Source: Piper betle (taxonomy: Eukaryota > Streptophyta > Magnoliopsida > Piperales > Piperaceae). From it: a DNA stretch of 64,000 nucleotides. The position numbers and the translations under genes were made by a program. The notes beneath the pieces were generated by a model. The model was not told the origin of the DNA. It saw only the letters and a program-made list of their open reading frames with translations, and ran no database searches. Positions within the stretch are counted from its first letter, which is position 1. Every line of letters starts with the position of its first letter. Shown here piece by piece: positions 12,701-22,899 of the stretch. The stretch lies in NCBI GenBank assembly GCA_033002965.1, contig JAURVB010010395.1:124001-188000 (forward strand). The letters are read 5' to 3'.

Positions 12701-13800
12701 AAGAGAAAGGAATCATATTTTACAAACAGCAGATGGTAGCATTGAGACAACAATGCAGGGAGAACAAACTGTCAGCAAATTGGTCTCTCAAGGAAGACGT
12801 TTGTTCTACAAAGGATCTATTGGAATCGAGCATAGATCTCATTCCCATAATGCTCGTTGAGTTTCACAATGGCACTCATGAAGGCATTTAGAAAACTCTC
12901 AAAAGGCTGTGTGCTGTTTTATTGGTCAAGAATGCATCAGGATGTGGTATCTTTCCTCAGAAAGTGCGAAGTCTGCCAACAATTCAAAAGATCCAACCTT
13001 GTTCCAGCAGGTTTGCTCCAACCTTTGCCTATTCCACGGCAGATTTGGATGTCAGTTTCAATAGATTTTATAATTGATCTACCACGCAGTCAAGGGAAAG
13101 ATACTATTCCAGTAGTTGTGGATAGATATACGAAATATAGTCACTTGCTGCTCTTGCCATCCTTTCCCATCTAAGTCCATCCCTCAAATATACTTTGACA
13201 AAATTTTTATACCACACGGAATGCCAACTTCGATTATTTGTGACAGAGATACAAGTTTACCCGCATGTTGGAGTGCATTGTTTAAACTTCAAGGGGTAGC
13301 TTTTAACTACAACTCAGCATACCATCCCTAAACGGATGATTTTGGAACAATATCTGCGATGTTTTTCTAGGGACATACCTTGGGGGTGGGGGGCAGAATT
13401 TTGTTATAATACCATACCGTCTATCAATCAACCATTCACACGAGTCCCTTTGAAACTGTGTACAACATGTCACCTCCAACTTTGCTTTCGTACATCCAAG
13501 GACAGCAAAATCAGAAGAGGTGGATGATCTTTTGAGAGCAAGAGATAAGTTGTTACGTGAACTGAAGGAAAAGTTGTCAGCAACACAATTGAAGATAAAG
13601 CAGTATCACGATTTGTGTCGCTGACATGTTTAGTTTGAGGTCGGGCACTCAGTGTATCTGAAGTTACAACAATATCGACAAAATCGCTGAAAGCAACGAA
13701 GCCTAATAAGTTGGCCGCAAAGAGTTATGATCCATTTCTGATTGTAGAGAAAATTGGGAAAGTAGCGTATCACCTTCAACTACCACAAACCCTATCACCT
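9757..13800 (+). mobile_element. Broken Ty3/Gypsy gag-pol (chromovirus-like)
   Basis: Pieces of one polyprotein appear in order on the plus strand, but in different frames with stops between them. Gag capsid-like sequence lies at 9770-10620 (for example HLEEDAKIWF and VKEYTIKFNRL), then an aspartic protease-like piece (VLIDSESSHNF, about 10890). Reverse transcriptase follows at about 11400-12060, with [23 protein letters not shown] and a catalytic FDDILIYSK block at about 11855. RNase H remnants lie near 12270. Integrase zinc-binding (CEVCQQFK, about 12970) and core (VSIDFIIDLP, about 13060) come next, and a GPY/F-like C-terminal module (PFLIVEKIGKVAYHLQLP) at about 13730-13790. I see no chromodomain. 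The number of stops and frameshifts rules out activity. Confidence 0.92.
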
Positions 13801-13819
13801 TCAACTACCACAAACCCTA
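13768..13819. repeat. 26-bp tandem duplication
   Basis: Two copies of a 26-bp unit (tatcaccttcaactaccac...) meet at about 13794, at the 3' end of the Gypsy remnant. They disrupt the end of the integrase frame. Confidence 0.85.
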
Positions 13820-14547
13820 GTTCCGCCATTACCAAACCTTGAGTTTGCTGTCGCCATGGCTCCTATGAAGCAGTGCAGCCGATCGAACAAAGGAAAGGAT
13901 CTCCTCATTACCCCAATCAGAGAAGATCCTACCACCCACAAACCTATTCTGCAAGTGCAGCTTCCCCCACAAATGGGACTTATCAACTAAAGAAGCACAA
14001 TATGAGTTTGCAACTACAAATGATTACAACAATCTAACCTCCACTCACAAATTTGGTCCAAGTCTGATAGACCTGCAACGAAGTACTGATAAACAGAGCA
14101 TTCAATTGTGCGAACTAAATCAGAACACGCCCATAAAAACTGTATCAAGGCATTTAACATTTTTTCACACCTACACAACCTTGCTCATTCTCTATTGTTT
14201 GTTGGTTCTGGAAAATTACTGAAACCATTATTCTCTCATCATTGTAACTACGTACACATTAGGGCAACCAAATAAGGATTGGTGAATTATTAATCTGACT
14301 ATAAGGAAATTTATCAAGCTAGGAAAGAAAGATAAAATTAAGCTTGTATTTTGTTCATGCGTGACAACTTATCTTCTTGACAGGCATTTACTTGCATTTA
14401 CATGCTAGGTCAAATTGAGGGAAATAATGCACATTCTGCATCTTTCATACCAACAATTTAACCAAACAGCAACAGCCACGAAGGCTATAAAGGATACGTA
14501 CATCAATACCTCACATCCAATAACACCGAAAGCAAATCTTTATCCTT
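13820..14547. other. Intergenic, no gene seen
   Basis: About 730 bp between the Gypsy remnant and the 3' end of the phospholipase A2-like gene. I see no coding frame or repeat; the 3' UTR of that minus-strand gene should lie in the right part. Confidence 0.5.
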
Positions 14548-15674
14548 TCAAGCTTGTTGAAAAAGGTTATTTTTGAGCTTCAAATTTCCCAACCACTGAA
14601 AAAATGGTTGATTTGCTTGCTGCTTGACAAGCTGCCTTCTGTAAGGTATGAGGAAATGTCTAAGACCTGCAGTTTGCCAAAAAGTAACAAACGACATTAA
14701 GAAATCTGAATTTACCATGCTTATTTAAATCAAATGTAACAAATTCATTTATCATGTACACTATTGGCTCATTGTTTGTCAAATAGATACATCAAGCATG
14801 AATTTCTTTATTCATGGAGCTGTTGGAAGGGAGGAGGATCAAGCATAAGCACCATACTCAACGAAGAATGCAAGAAAACTAGAGAAACAGAACAACGAGG
14901 AAAGCACTGGGATCATCATCTTTGTTTCACCACAAATCAAAGTTGTTCCATCCACTTCCAGCTACAGTGCAAAATGCCACTACTAGTAAAGATAACGTGC
15001 GTCCCAAACTATGTATCAATTTGTCAATTCTTATGCGTAGCACATATGCTAAAAGAAACTGCACATACAAGTGTACCTGTTATGCACATTGTTCTGTAGA
15101 TGTGTGCTATGTGTGCGTCGCCCATATTCTTCATCCTCGGCTTCTCCAAACACTCCAAAAACGCTAAATCAGCCTTAAGAAGCTTCGCTTGATCATGTGT
15201 ATCGTAACCAATATCATGACAGTAGCAGCAAAAGTCCAACCAGTCGATAGGGCGCCTATCCCAAACCATAGAGCCATTGTCTTTCCCACTGGACCAGTTA
15301 GGACCGCAGTAATGCCCATACCTGGGAAAAACCTGCGAAAGAAAAGCTCTGGCACCTTTGTGCCACGGCACTTTCGCCACATACGGCCGGAACAGCAAGA
15401 GTGGGCATCCAGAGTCAGAGAGAACTTGAGACCTGCCATACCGCTGCAGGCCCGAGTTGATGAAGGCGACCCCTCTCCTCCTCCCTAACCTCAACGTCAT
15501 TCCACCTGAACATCGACCGCAGAGTGCTCCCCACACCCTAACACTGGCCAGAGCATGGTTTTTGGAAGACTCTAAGACGAAATACAAAGACTTGGCGTCC
15601 CATTTACGGCCCCAGCCGAGACCCCGCGGAATTCTGAACTGGAACCGAGGAAAGTTGCCGAAGCCAACATCCAT
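14548..15674 (-). CDS. Phospholipase A2-like protein (plant PLA2 family)
   Basis: Two exons on the minus strand, 15077-15674 and 14548-14666, join with a GT-AG intron of phase 1 to give 238 residues. A YGHYCGPNW segment matches the calcium-binding loop of secretory-type PLA2, and FCCYCHDIGYDTHD holds the catalytic His-Asp pair, so hydrolysis of the sn-2 acyl chain of phospholipids is the likely activity. The first ~60 residues are rich in Arg, Gly, Ser and Leu and are not a clear secretory signal, which is unlike classical plant PLA2-alpha/beta. It resembles the longer uncharacterised plant PLA2-family proteins; an organellar presequence is possible. The C-terminus reads IPYRRQLVKQQANQ. The longer frame through the intron (to 15024) adds an unrelated tail and is not preferred. 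Its 5' end faces the 3' end of Sec20. Confidence 0.82.
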
Positions 15675-15732
15675 GACCGATCAGACGATCCTGTCAATGA
15701 GAACCAAAAGTGTCACACGATTGCATCGTTAG

Positions 15733-16587
15733 GGTTTCGAAATGAAAAAGGAGGAGGAGGGAGAGAATTCGGGTACTTCTAGAGAGGGAGAGCTTGATTG
15801 GAAGGCCAAACTGAAGGAGGAAAAGGGGAAGGCCTGGAGAGGTTGGGGAGAAGGGGATGGGGGAGCTTGAGGTAGACGGCGGACAGATCCCTTCGTCCCC
15901 CGCACCCCCCACCATTATCCGCACCATGTCTTTTAACCGGAAATTGTAAGGCTGGAAATTGGGGCGACCAATGGCGGCGCACACACAGTTACATTTGGTG
16001 TGCATCATCCTTTTTTATTTTTTATTTTTTTAAGGCCCTCCCTCCGGTACGTGCATGACTTATGTTTTTGGAAGTTAAGTTGAAAAAAATTATGTTATTA
16101 AAAAATAAATAGACTTATCATTTAGTCGGAAGTTTTTTATTCAAAATAATTAATTGCTAAATTTTTATACCTAATATTAATTACAAGACCTAATAAACAT
16201 CTATATGCTTCTTGTAGCACACTAATTACCAAAACTTTAAAAACATCATTAAACATTTAATGGATCTCAATTTACTGGTGGATGATTGGAGATCTTACAC
16301 ATATTTGCCACTTTTTATATATTTTAATCTTCTCCGCATTATATCTTAGTGGTTGCATCTTTTTTTTCTACATTTTATCCAAAACTTTTTTCCCTTTCCT
16401 TCCATCCTAACCTTTGTATAGACTTATTCTACGAGGCCTTAGGTATCATGTCAATACCAGAGGCAAAATACATACAAACATAAATAAATAAAAATGACGT
16501 ATCTTTCTTCGGGTTAATTACCCAGCAAGTTTGATGAAAAATTGCAAAACAATAGAAAAAGAAAGCCATTAACATGACTAGCGGTAT
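15733..16587. other. Intergenic, AT-rich
   Basis: This contains the presumed promoter of the PLA2-like gene (right of 15674) and the 3' UTR of Sec20. The small frames at 15694-16008 are purine-tract shadows. Nothing else was recognised. Confidence 0.5.
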
Positions 16588-18440
16588 TCATAATTCGTCA
16601 TGCACATGTGCTTCAATGCCCGGCTCAGGAGCGATCATTTCATTGTTCAGCCCATTTACAGCACCTTGAGTTCTAAGGCCTTGAGCGATATCATGAGCTC
16701 CAATCACGCCAGACCTAACAGCCGCTGTCACTGTTCTCTGTAGCCTTAGCAAACCAATCCGTTTGGAGACAACATAAAGGACTGCTAAAGCGAAAACAAG
16801 GAACCCGACCACAAGTATTATCCTGTTGAATGATCTCAAGTAAGTACCAATCAACATTACTATACTAGATAATTCTTCAAGGCTTATACCACTTGGGCTA
16901 CCTATCCAGAACGTCTTGTTGTTTCATGGTCGTAAGCAAACGCCTTGTTCGCATCAATAATGATCGATGCCCTTTAAACTCACTCTCAGCCTTCCTTAAT
17001 ACGCTTGTTGATTCCTCTTTGAAGAAAAAAATATATATAACAATTTTATGCTGTAAGGTTTATCAATGAAAGGAAGGTTTTTGTATATGACAACACAGTA
17101 TATCCTTTTATCATGAGCAAAAACATCTGTCAGGAGAATTCAGAATCAAAAGACCAAGTAATAAGCTTTTGCGTCACAAGTAATTGAGATCTTTTTTTTG
17201 TTTTGAAAATATATTAGCTAATGATTCACAAACAATCCACTTACCAAAAGTTGCAAGTGTATTAGCACTTCTTTCCACCTCCTAAAGACTTCAAAAGGTT
17301 AGACATACATAACAATCAAGGACCATTACGTGCACTAGAAAGCAACAAAAAAATCGTTAGACATCACTTGACATCACAATGCTCATGCCTGAACCATTAA
17401 CTGACGAGTTCGGCGAAGGCTCTCCGTAATGCCTTCTGCAGCAGATGTCATTCCAGCCTTTGTCCTAAAGGAGGTTGGTTAAAATGGCCATAAAATATAT
17501 ATTTTTTTAAAATGTCATACAAGTCTTAACTATCTCGGATAAGAAAAAAGGTTTCATAAAGAATTTCAGGTAAAATATAATTCAACAAAACATCAGCATA
17601 AATACTCTATATTATACACGGTAAGTGTAACTTAATGCTCAACACTTCTTACAAGAGTACATAGATTAATCAAGAACAAATCTGAATGCTTACTAGAGCG
17701 TAGTATAATATTAATTGACTGTGCATGGATCTAAAAGTACAACATTGCCCCGTGCTATACAAATAGATGTGCAAAGAGTTAGATCACATACTGTAGATTG
17801 CGTCGTCTCACAGTAGATTCCTCTCCAGATCCTAAAAGAAGCTCTCTCTGTAACAACCAGATCATCATTGCAGATAGGAGAAACAAAAAAGAAAAAACAG
17901 AAAGTCACAACTCCAACCATACTCCCACAATATAAAGCACCACAGGCAAAATTATCAAAATTACCTCCTCCTGCGCAGATTTTCTGATGTTGGCCTTGGC
18001 CTGCAAATTTGCAGTCCTCAAATTCGCATGCAAACTGAAAAAATTATATCAAAAAGAAAGCATTAAATAAACGCACCCCGAGAGAGATTTATCTCCTAAA
18101 CCACGCTCAACACAACCGTTTAAGTTGCAGAATAACAAAATAAGCATCACAACCTCTGACATTTCTCCTTCCATTCTTCCAGTATCCCCTGTGTGGATTC
18201 CATCTCTTCCGAACTCGAAAGCTGGGGGGCCAAAAGATCAAGCTTAAAAAGCAAGGACCGGAGAACAGATAATCCATCCTGTGCAGATCGATTCAGTCGG
18301 GGAAGAGCACTTGCTTCTTCTGTCCCTTTCCCCGACTTCCCACAAGTACCGATTTTCTCCACATACTCTTTAGTCTGCAGAAAGATCTGGTCCCATTCTT
18401 TAATCACCTTGGCAACTGCTTCTGCTACCTCATCCATCAT
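16588..18440 (-). CDS. SEC20: SNARE protein Sec20 with C-terminal HDEL
   Basis: Seven exons on the minus strand (18154-18440, 17965-18034, 17792-17847, 17389-17464, 17245-17281, 16902-17016, 16588-16822) join in frame to 291 residues. The N-terminal half is helical (MMDEVAEAVAKVIKEWDQIF), followed by the conserved Sec20 SNARE-like region (HANLRTANLQAKANIRKSAQ, RELLLG, GITESLRRTRQLMVQ, KGHRSLLMRTRRLL). One membrane segment (IILVVGFLVFALAVLYVV, residues ~216-233) is followed by a lumenal tail of about 58 residues that ends VHDEL, an ER-retrieval signal also found on yeast Sec20p. Sec20 acts with Ufe1/Use1-type SNAREs and the Dsl1 tether in Golgi-to-ER COPI retrieval. Intron 4 begins GC, not GT. 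An AG at 18470-18471 upstream of the start suggests a 5' UTR intron; the Met at 18440 or 18437 is chosen because DEVAEAV starts the family alignment. Confidence 0.93.
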
Positions 18441-18479
18441 AACCAACAGGCCCCTAAAACTTTCCGCTCCTGACAATTG

Positions 18480-19890
18480 GAAAATAAGAAAATTCGATCA
18501 TGAAAACAATAAAACAACCCTTCAACAAATCGCAAAGGTATTCAAGTAAAATATGTCCACGTAAATATGATCCGACAAATTAAGGCGCAGATACTCCGCA
18601 TATTTAAGATCGGTGCAGAAATACCTAGAAAAAGTAAAGCAGCAAAAAAATTAAATTAAATGTCTATAAAATTAGGGGAAGCATTCACCGAAACCAAATC
18701 GGAGATGAAGTGCAGGGGTAGCTTGAAGTTACAGAGTTCCACGTCGCTGATGGCAGCGGATGATCGACGATGGGTCGGCGTCCGCTAGGATGGGGATCGG
18801 GGATGGGGAGACGAGAAGCGCCAGCCAATGGTGAGGACGGTGGCGGTGAGAAAGCAGTGATGGCGTTCGCAGCAGAGAGGGAACAGACGCGGCGTTCGCC
18901 GGCGGCGCTGGATAGCGGTGTGGGAGCGGCTGCGTCCGTCGGCGGCGAGAAGGTAGCAGTGTGGTCTCTGAAAAAAGGTCAGTCCGAAATAGGGTTGCCA
19001 CCGGTTCGGGTTCGGTCCGGCATTTGTAGGACCAAACTCAAACGGACCCGACCCCAACCTGAACTTATAAATAAGAATTTTCGATTTAGACCGACCCGAC
19101 ACGGAGCCGGTTTAAAAAACCCGGATCCTAACTAAAATAAACATATTAAATATTTTCACACACATAGATATATATATATATATAAATTCACAAAATTTTA
19201 AATATTTAGTGATATTTTTTTATTTATAATAAAATATAATGTATTCTAAACGATAATTTTTATATTAAAATATATATTAAAAATAAAAAATTAAAACAAA
19301 ATTAAATAAATTTAAGGTTGAGGTCCTTATAACGTCATGTCCATTAAGATATGAATATGAACCAGATAAAAATCAAGTATTATTAAATAACGAAACATGA
19401 TAGCCAAATCGGATATAGTTGTCAGGTTCGAATCAGGTCGGACACCTGGTTTACCGAACCTAATGGGCAATAGCATCCCTAGGTCTGATTATGATTCTTA
19501 AGAAATAATTTAGATTTTTTCTATATGTATAAGTTTGAAGGAAGATTTAATTATAGTTATATTTTTTTCATTTATGATTATAAATATATATTTTTTGCAC
19601 GATTATAAATGTTCAAAATTAGATTAGATTTGTCTTGGAAAAAAATTAAATTAGATTAGATTTCCATAAAGGTTAGATTATAATAAAAAATAATATTCAT
19701 TTTTTGTTACGTAATTTAATTTGACTATACTAAATATATTTCATTTTCATCATATTTGATAGTAGTTTGAATTCTAATTGAGTTCAGAACTACATTGCTA
19801 AATCTAAATTTTGGTATATGTTCCATAGTTACAAAAATAGGAATTAGAATCATAATTGGTTTTTGAAGGAGTCATTAAAGTTGATCAAAT
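18480..19890. other. Sec20 upstream region and AT-rich spacer
   Basis: 18700-19000 is GC-rich and likely holds the Sec20 promoter and non-coding first exon. 19000-19130 has repeated gggttcgg/gacccgac-type words common in plant repetitive DNA. 19140-19890 is very AT-rich with no gene. Confidence 0.45.
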
Positions 19891-19989
19891 TATTCTAAAT
19901 CAATCAGGAATTAGTTTACTTGAATCGGTTTAAATCGATCCTATACAAAAATTTTAAATTAGTCAAAATCGATATGTTATTAATTATAG

Positions 19990-20470
19990 AATATGTCATT
20001 TTGATATTATGGTATGTATTATCTTTTATGGTATTTTTTCATATATTTTTTGATTTTTTGAATTATTTAGAGTTAGTTATTATTTTTGACTCGAGTTTGA
20101 TTCAGGTTAAATTTTAATTACGAGAATGTCACAACTATTTCTTTATTTCTTTCGCTTGTTCTCTCCCATACCTGTCGCCACTTCCCCGTTGTTGCACCCC
20201 ACCCCCCTTGCTAGCCTCGCCCAATCCCTCCCTGCAACTGCCCCTCCCTGCCTCCCCGCCAGCCCAACCCCGTCCCTCCCCACTGCCATCGCCCTGCCCC
20301 TCCTCCACTCGCTGGCCCCACCCCACCTCCCTGCGCCCCCACCCCCATCGCCACCCCCTTCCGCCCCTCAAAATCCTCTCCCCCTACTTCCCACCCAGTC
20401 CCCCCATTGCCCAGTCGCTGCCCTTGCCGCTTACTGTCACTCCCTGTCTATCGCTGTCGTTTGAAATTTG
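19990..20470 (+). mobile_element. Fragment of LTR family A
   Basis: The segment ttagttattatttttgactc followed by aattacgag and a CT/CC-rich stretch matches the LTR parts at about 2747-2880 and 62820-62900 in order and content. It ends in a C-rich tract that opens a false 112-residue Pro/Ser frame (20126-20464). The 5' and 3' ends of the fragment are not clear. Confidence 0.5.
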
Positions 20471-20927
20471 CTGATTTGGGCTAATTTCAGAATCAACCGA
20501 TTCAAGGACCGACTCGCGTGAAAACTGATTTAGCTAATTTTTTGAATCAAAAACCCTCTAATTTAATTTAAATTAGCTAATTCTGAATAGAATTGGCCGA
20601 TATTTATAACTCACGTGGGTTCACACAAATAATATATGGATACATGTTTGGGTCTTCAATGTCGACGTGGTTCTGAATCTTCCGATCAGGTAAACCCAAG
20701 AACCCTGGGCTGAGTTTATTTAAGGGGACAAAAATTTTCTCACCCCAAGAAATTGGCCTCTTCTCATGATAAGATGTTGACAACATGTACCACAGGGAAT
20801 CATTGTATTAGTAACTATCAATTATTTAGCCCTTTCTCTAAGGTAATAAATTTTTACATAACCCTGCTCTTTTACACCCCAGCAGGCACAGACGAATATT
20901 GCTATGTGAAACACGTTGATAGCATTT

Positions 20928-21531
20928 TCACGGTCGAAGCGATGAGAATGACGACAGAAGCGAGCTAAATGAACTTGCGGTTGCCCATTTTAACATTGGC
21001 AAGGGTGTAATGGTAGTATACGTCGAGGCAGAGCCCGGCGAGGTTACGGCAGGAGACGGCACGCTGTCTACCTGGGCGAGGGAAGCAACGAACTTGGGGC
21101 GGTCGAGGGATGAGGGAAAGTTTGTAGAGCCAGTCCACAAGCAGGCCAACGGCAGAGTCGGCTTCCACCTGTCCCCGACCTGACCTCGGCAGCATCTTCG
21201 GGCTCTTGAGAGTTGAGACGCTTCACACTGCCCTCCAACATGGCCAAAGGGCCCAGGTCCTCCTTCCCCGACAATACCAACGGCAGCCGCGGCAGCGTTG
21301 GGCAGGCATAATCAGAACGGGTCCACCCGGTGCAGTGACCATGAGGGAGGACGGGCGGAAGCAGCGGCTGCAGCAGAGGACAATTTGGGGCAGTTTCCCG
21401 TGCTTGAGGTGCTTGGACGCGGTGGGGGAAGGCTCGAGTCGGAGAACATGGCAGCGGTTGAGCTTGCTTGAGTCGAAGAAGAAGGTGGCCTCCATTTCCC
21501 TCGCTAAGGTCTTGCCTTCATTTTTTCCCAC
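20928..21531 (-). pseudogene. Unrecognised coding-like remnant, frame-broken
   Basis: On the minus strand, coding-like GC-rich sequence runs from 21531 to about 20930 but the most protein-like stretches lie in different frames: MEATFFFDSSKLNRCHVLRL, then SSLMVTAPGGPVLIMPAQRC, then LSGKEDLGPLAMLEGSVKRL, then QVEADSAVGLLVDWLYKLSL. This pattern suggests a single old exon broken by indels. I do not recognise the family. It sits in an otherwise gene-free interval flanked by AT-rich DNA. Confidence 0.35.
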
Positions 21532-21539
21532 GTCTTTAT

Positions 21540-22470
21540 TTATGCAATATATTTTTACTATGAATATTTTTTAAAATAAAATAAAATATTATTTATTATA
21601 TAAAACACAAAATATATTTTAAAAAAATTAAAATTTGATTAGAGGTATTTATATCAACAAAATAAATATTATTAGTAAAATATTCTTAAAATATATGAAT
21701 TAGTTATATGCCTGATATAAATTTAAATTTTTGATTATTTATGATAAAAAGTATTGAAATTTAGTTATTTATGATTTTTTTTATTTTATCAAAAAATTTT
21801 GACAATAAAAAAAATTATAAGAATTTTTTTATACAAAAGCTGTGACAATTATATTTGGTAAAAACCAATATTTAAAAAAAATAAAATTAACATGTCCCCC
21901 TCCCCCTCCCTCCCTCCCAGGCATCTTCCTCCCACCTATTCTTTCCCAACCGCACCTCCCCCTCCCCTTCCGGCCAGCCGCCTTCCCTCCACTCCAGATA
22001 ACTCCTCCCCACCCCCACCCCCACCCCCACCACCCCAGCTCCCGTTGCCCACCGTCTCTTCAACACCCTAGAGACTGTTCGGCATTAAAATAGAGAAAAA
22101 AGAGTCGACACGCTCATGCCCCATTTTTAAAAAGAACAAAAATATCACGACCCATGTTTTTTTCATTTACGTTTTCTCTATAAAGGCTCTCATGTTTTTT
22201 TTATTTAATATATATTCTACCAAACACCTTTATACCTCCTTTTTATTTTTATTTTTATTTGCTAAAAAAAATGATCAAGAAAAAAACAAACAAACACCCT
22301 ATTACCTCTTTTAGTAGCAAAGGTGTAAGTGATCTTCTTTTAAGGAAAAGGGGTGTGAGTAATACTATACTGCGTACGGTGAGTGATTTTTATTCTTTTT
22401 TGAAGACCAACCAGACCCTACATTTCTTCCAAAAACTGTCCACTAGACTAATTTAATGATGGCAAAGTAC
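21540..22470. other. AT-rich spacer with C-rich tract
   Basis: 21540-21890 is strongly AT-rich. 21895-22060 is a nearly pure pyrimidine/C-rich stretch, and 22007-22036 is a perfect 6-bp period of C-runs separated by single A. No gene is seen. Confidence 0.7.
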
Positions 22471-22899
22471 GGCCTGAACCAGTATCGAATGTTGCAGAAA
22501 AACCCCTTCAAATTGGATCATGAAAACATTTTAGACACATTGACAAATAGTAGATAGCTTCAAGCATGCCACCCCTGTGGAAAGAAAAGATATGTACACT
22601 TACACTTGATTATCGTGTAACAAGTAGCCGTTGTGGCAGGGCAAAATCTTAACCAACCAGCCCATGCTAGCTTTATTCGCGATGTCAGATTATGGAGTTC
22701 CTTTCTCTCCGATAACCCAACAAATAAATTAGCAAACCAAGTCGCCCTTAAGGATATTATTGTGCCAGCATAATCAGGCTTCATTTCTCCTGAGTCGTCC
22801 TTGCGGGCATCAATGCCATCTGATTTGTATTTACTTTCTATTTACAAAAAGGCTAGTGCGGGGCAATTTGCCATCAAGAATCTGATCACCATAAATGTC

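Noticed and set aside
15024..15076. Read-through C-terminus of the PLA2-like exon 1
   Set aside because: A GT donor at 15076 and a matching exon at 14548-14666 give a better C-terminus.
16588..16857. Start of Sec20 last exon at the Met at 16857
   Set aside because: The acceptor at 16823-16824 joins DVLDR to IILVVGF in phase and matches the family; the extra residues are intron.
20126..20464. 112-codon Pro/Ser-rich frame
   Set aside because: A pure product of a C-rich tract within LTR debris.
22560..22784. 74-codon minus frame just downstream of Fd-GOGAT
   Set aside because: Most likely 3' UTR or flank of Fd-GOGAT; no motif.
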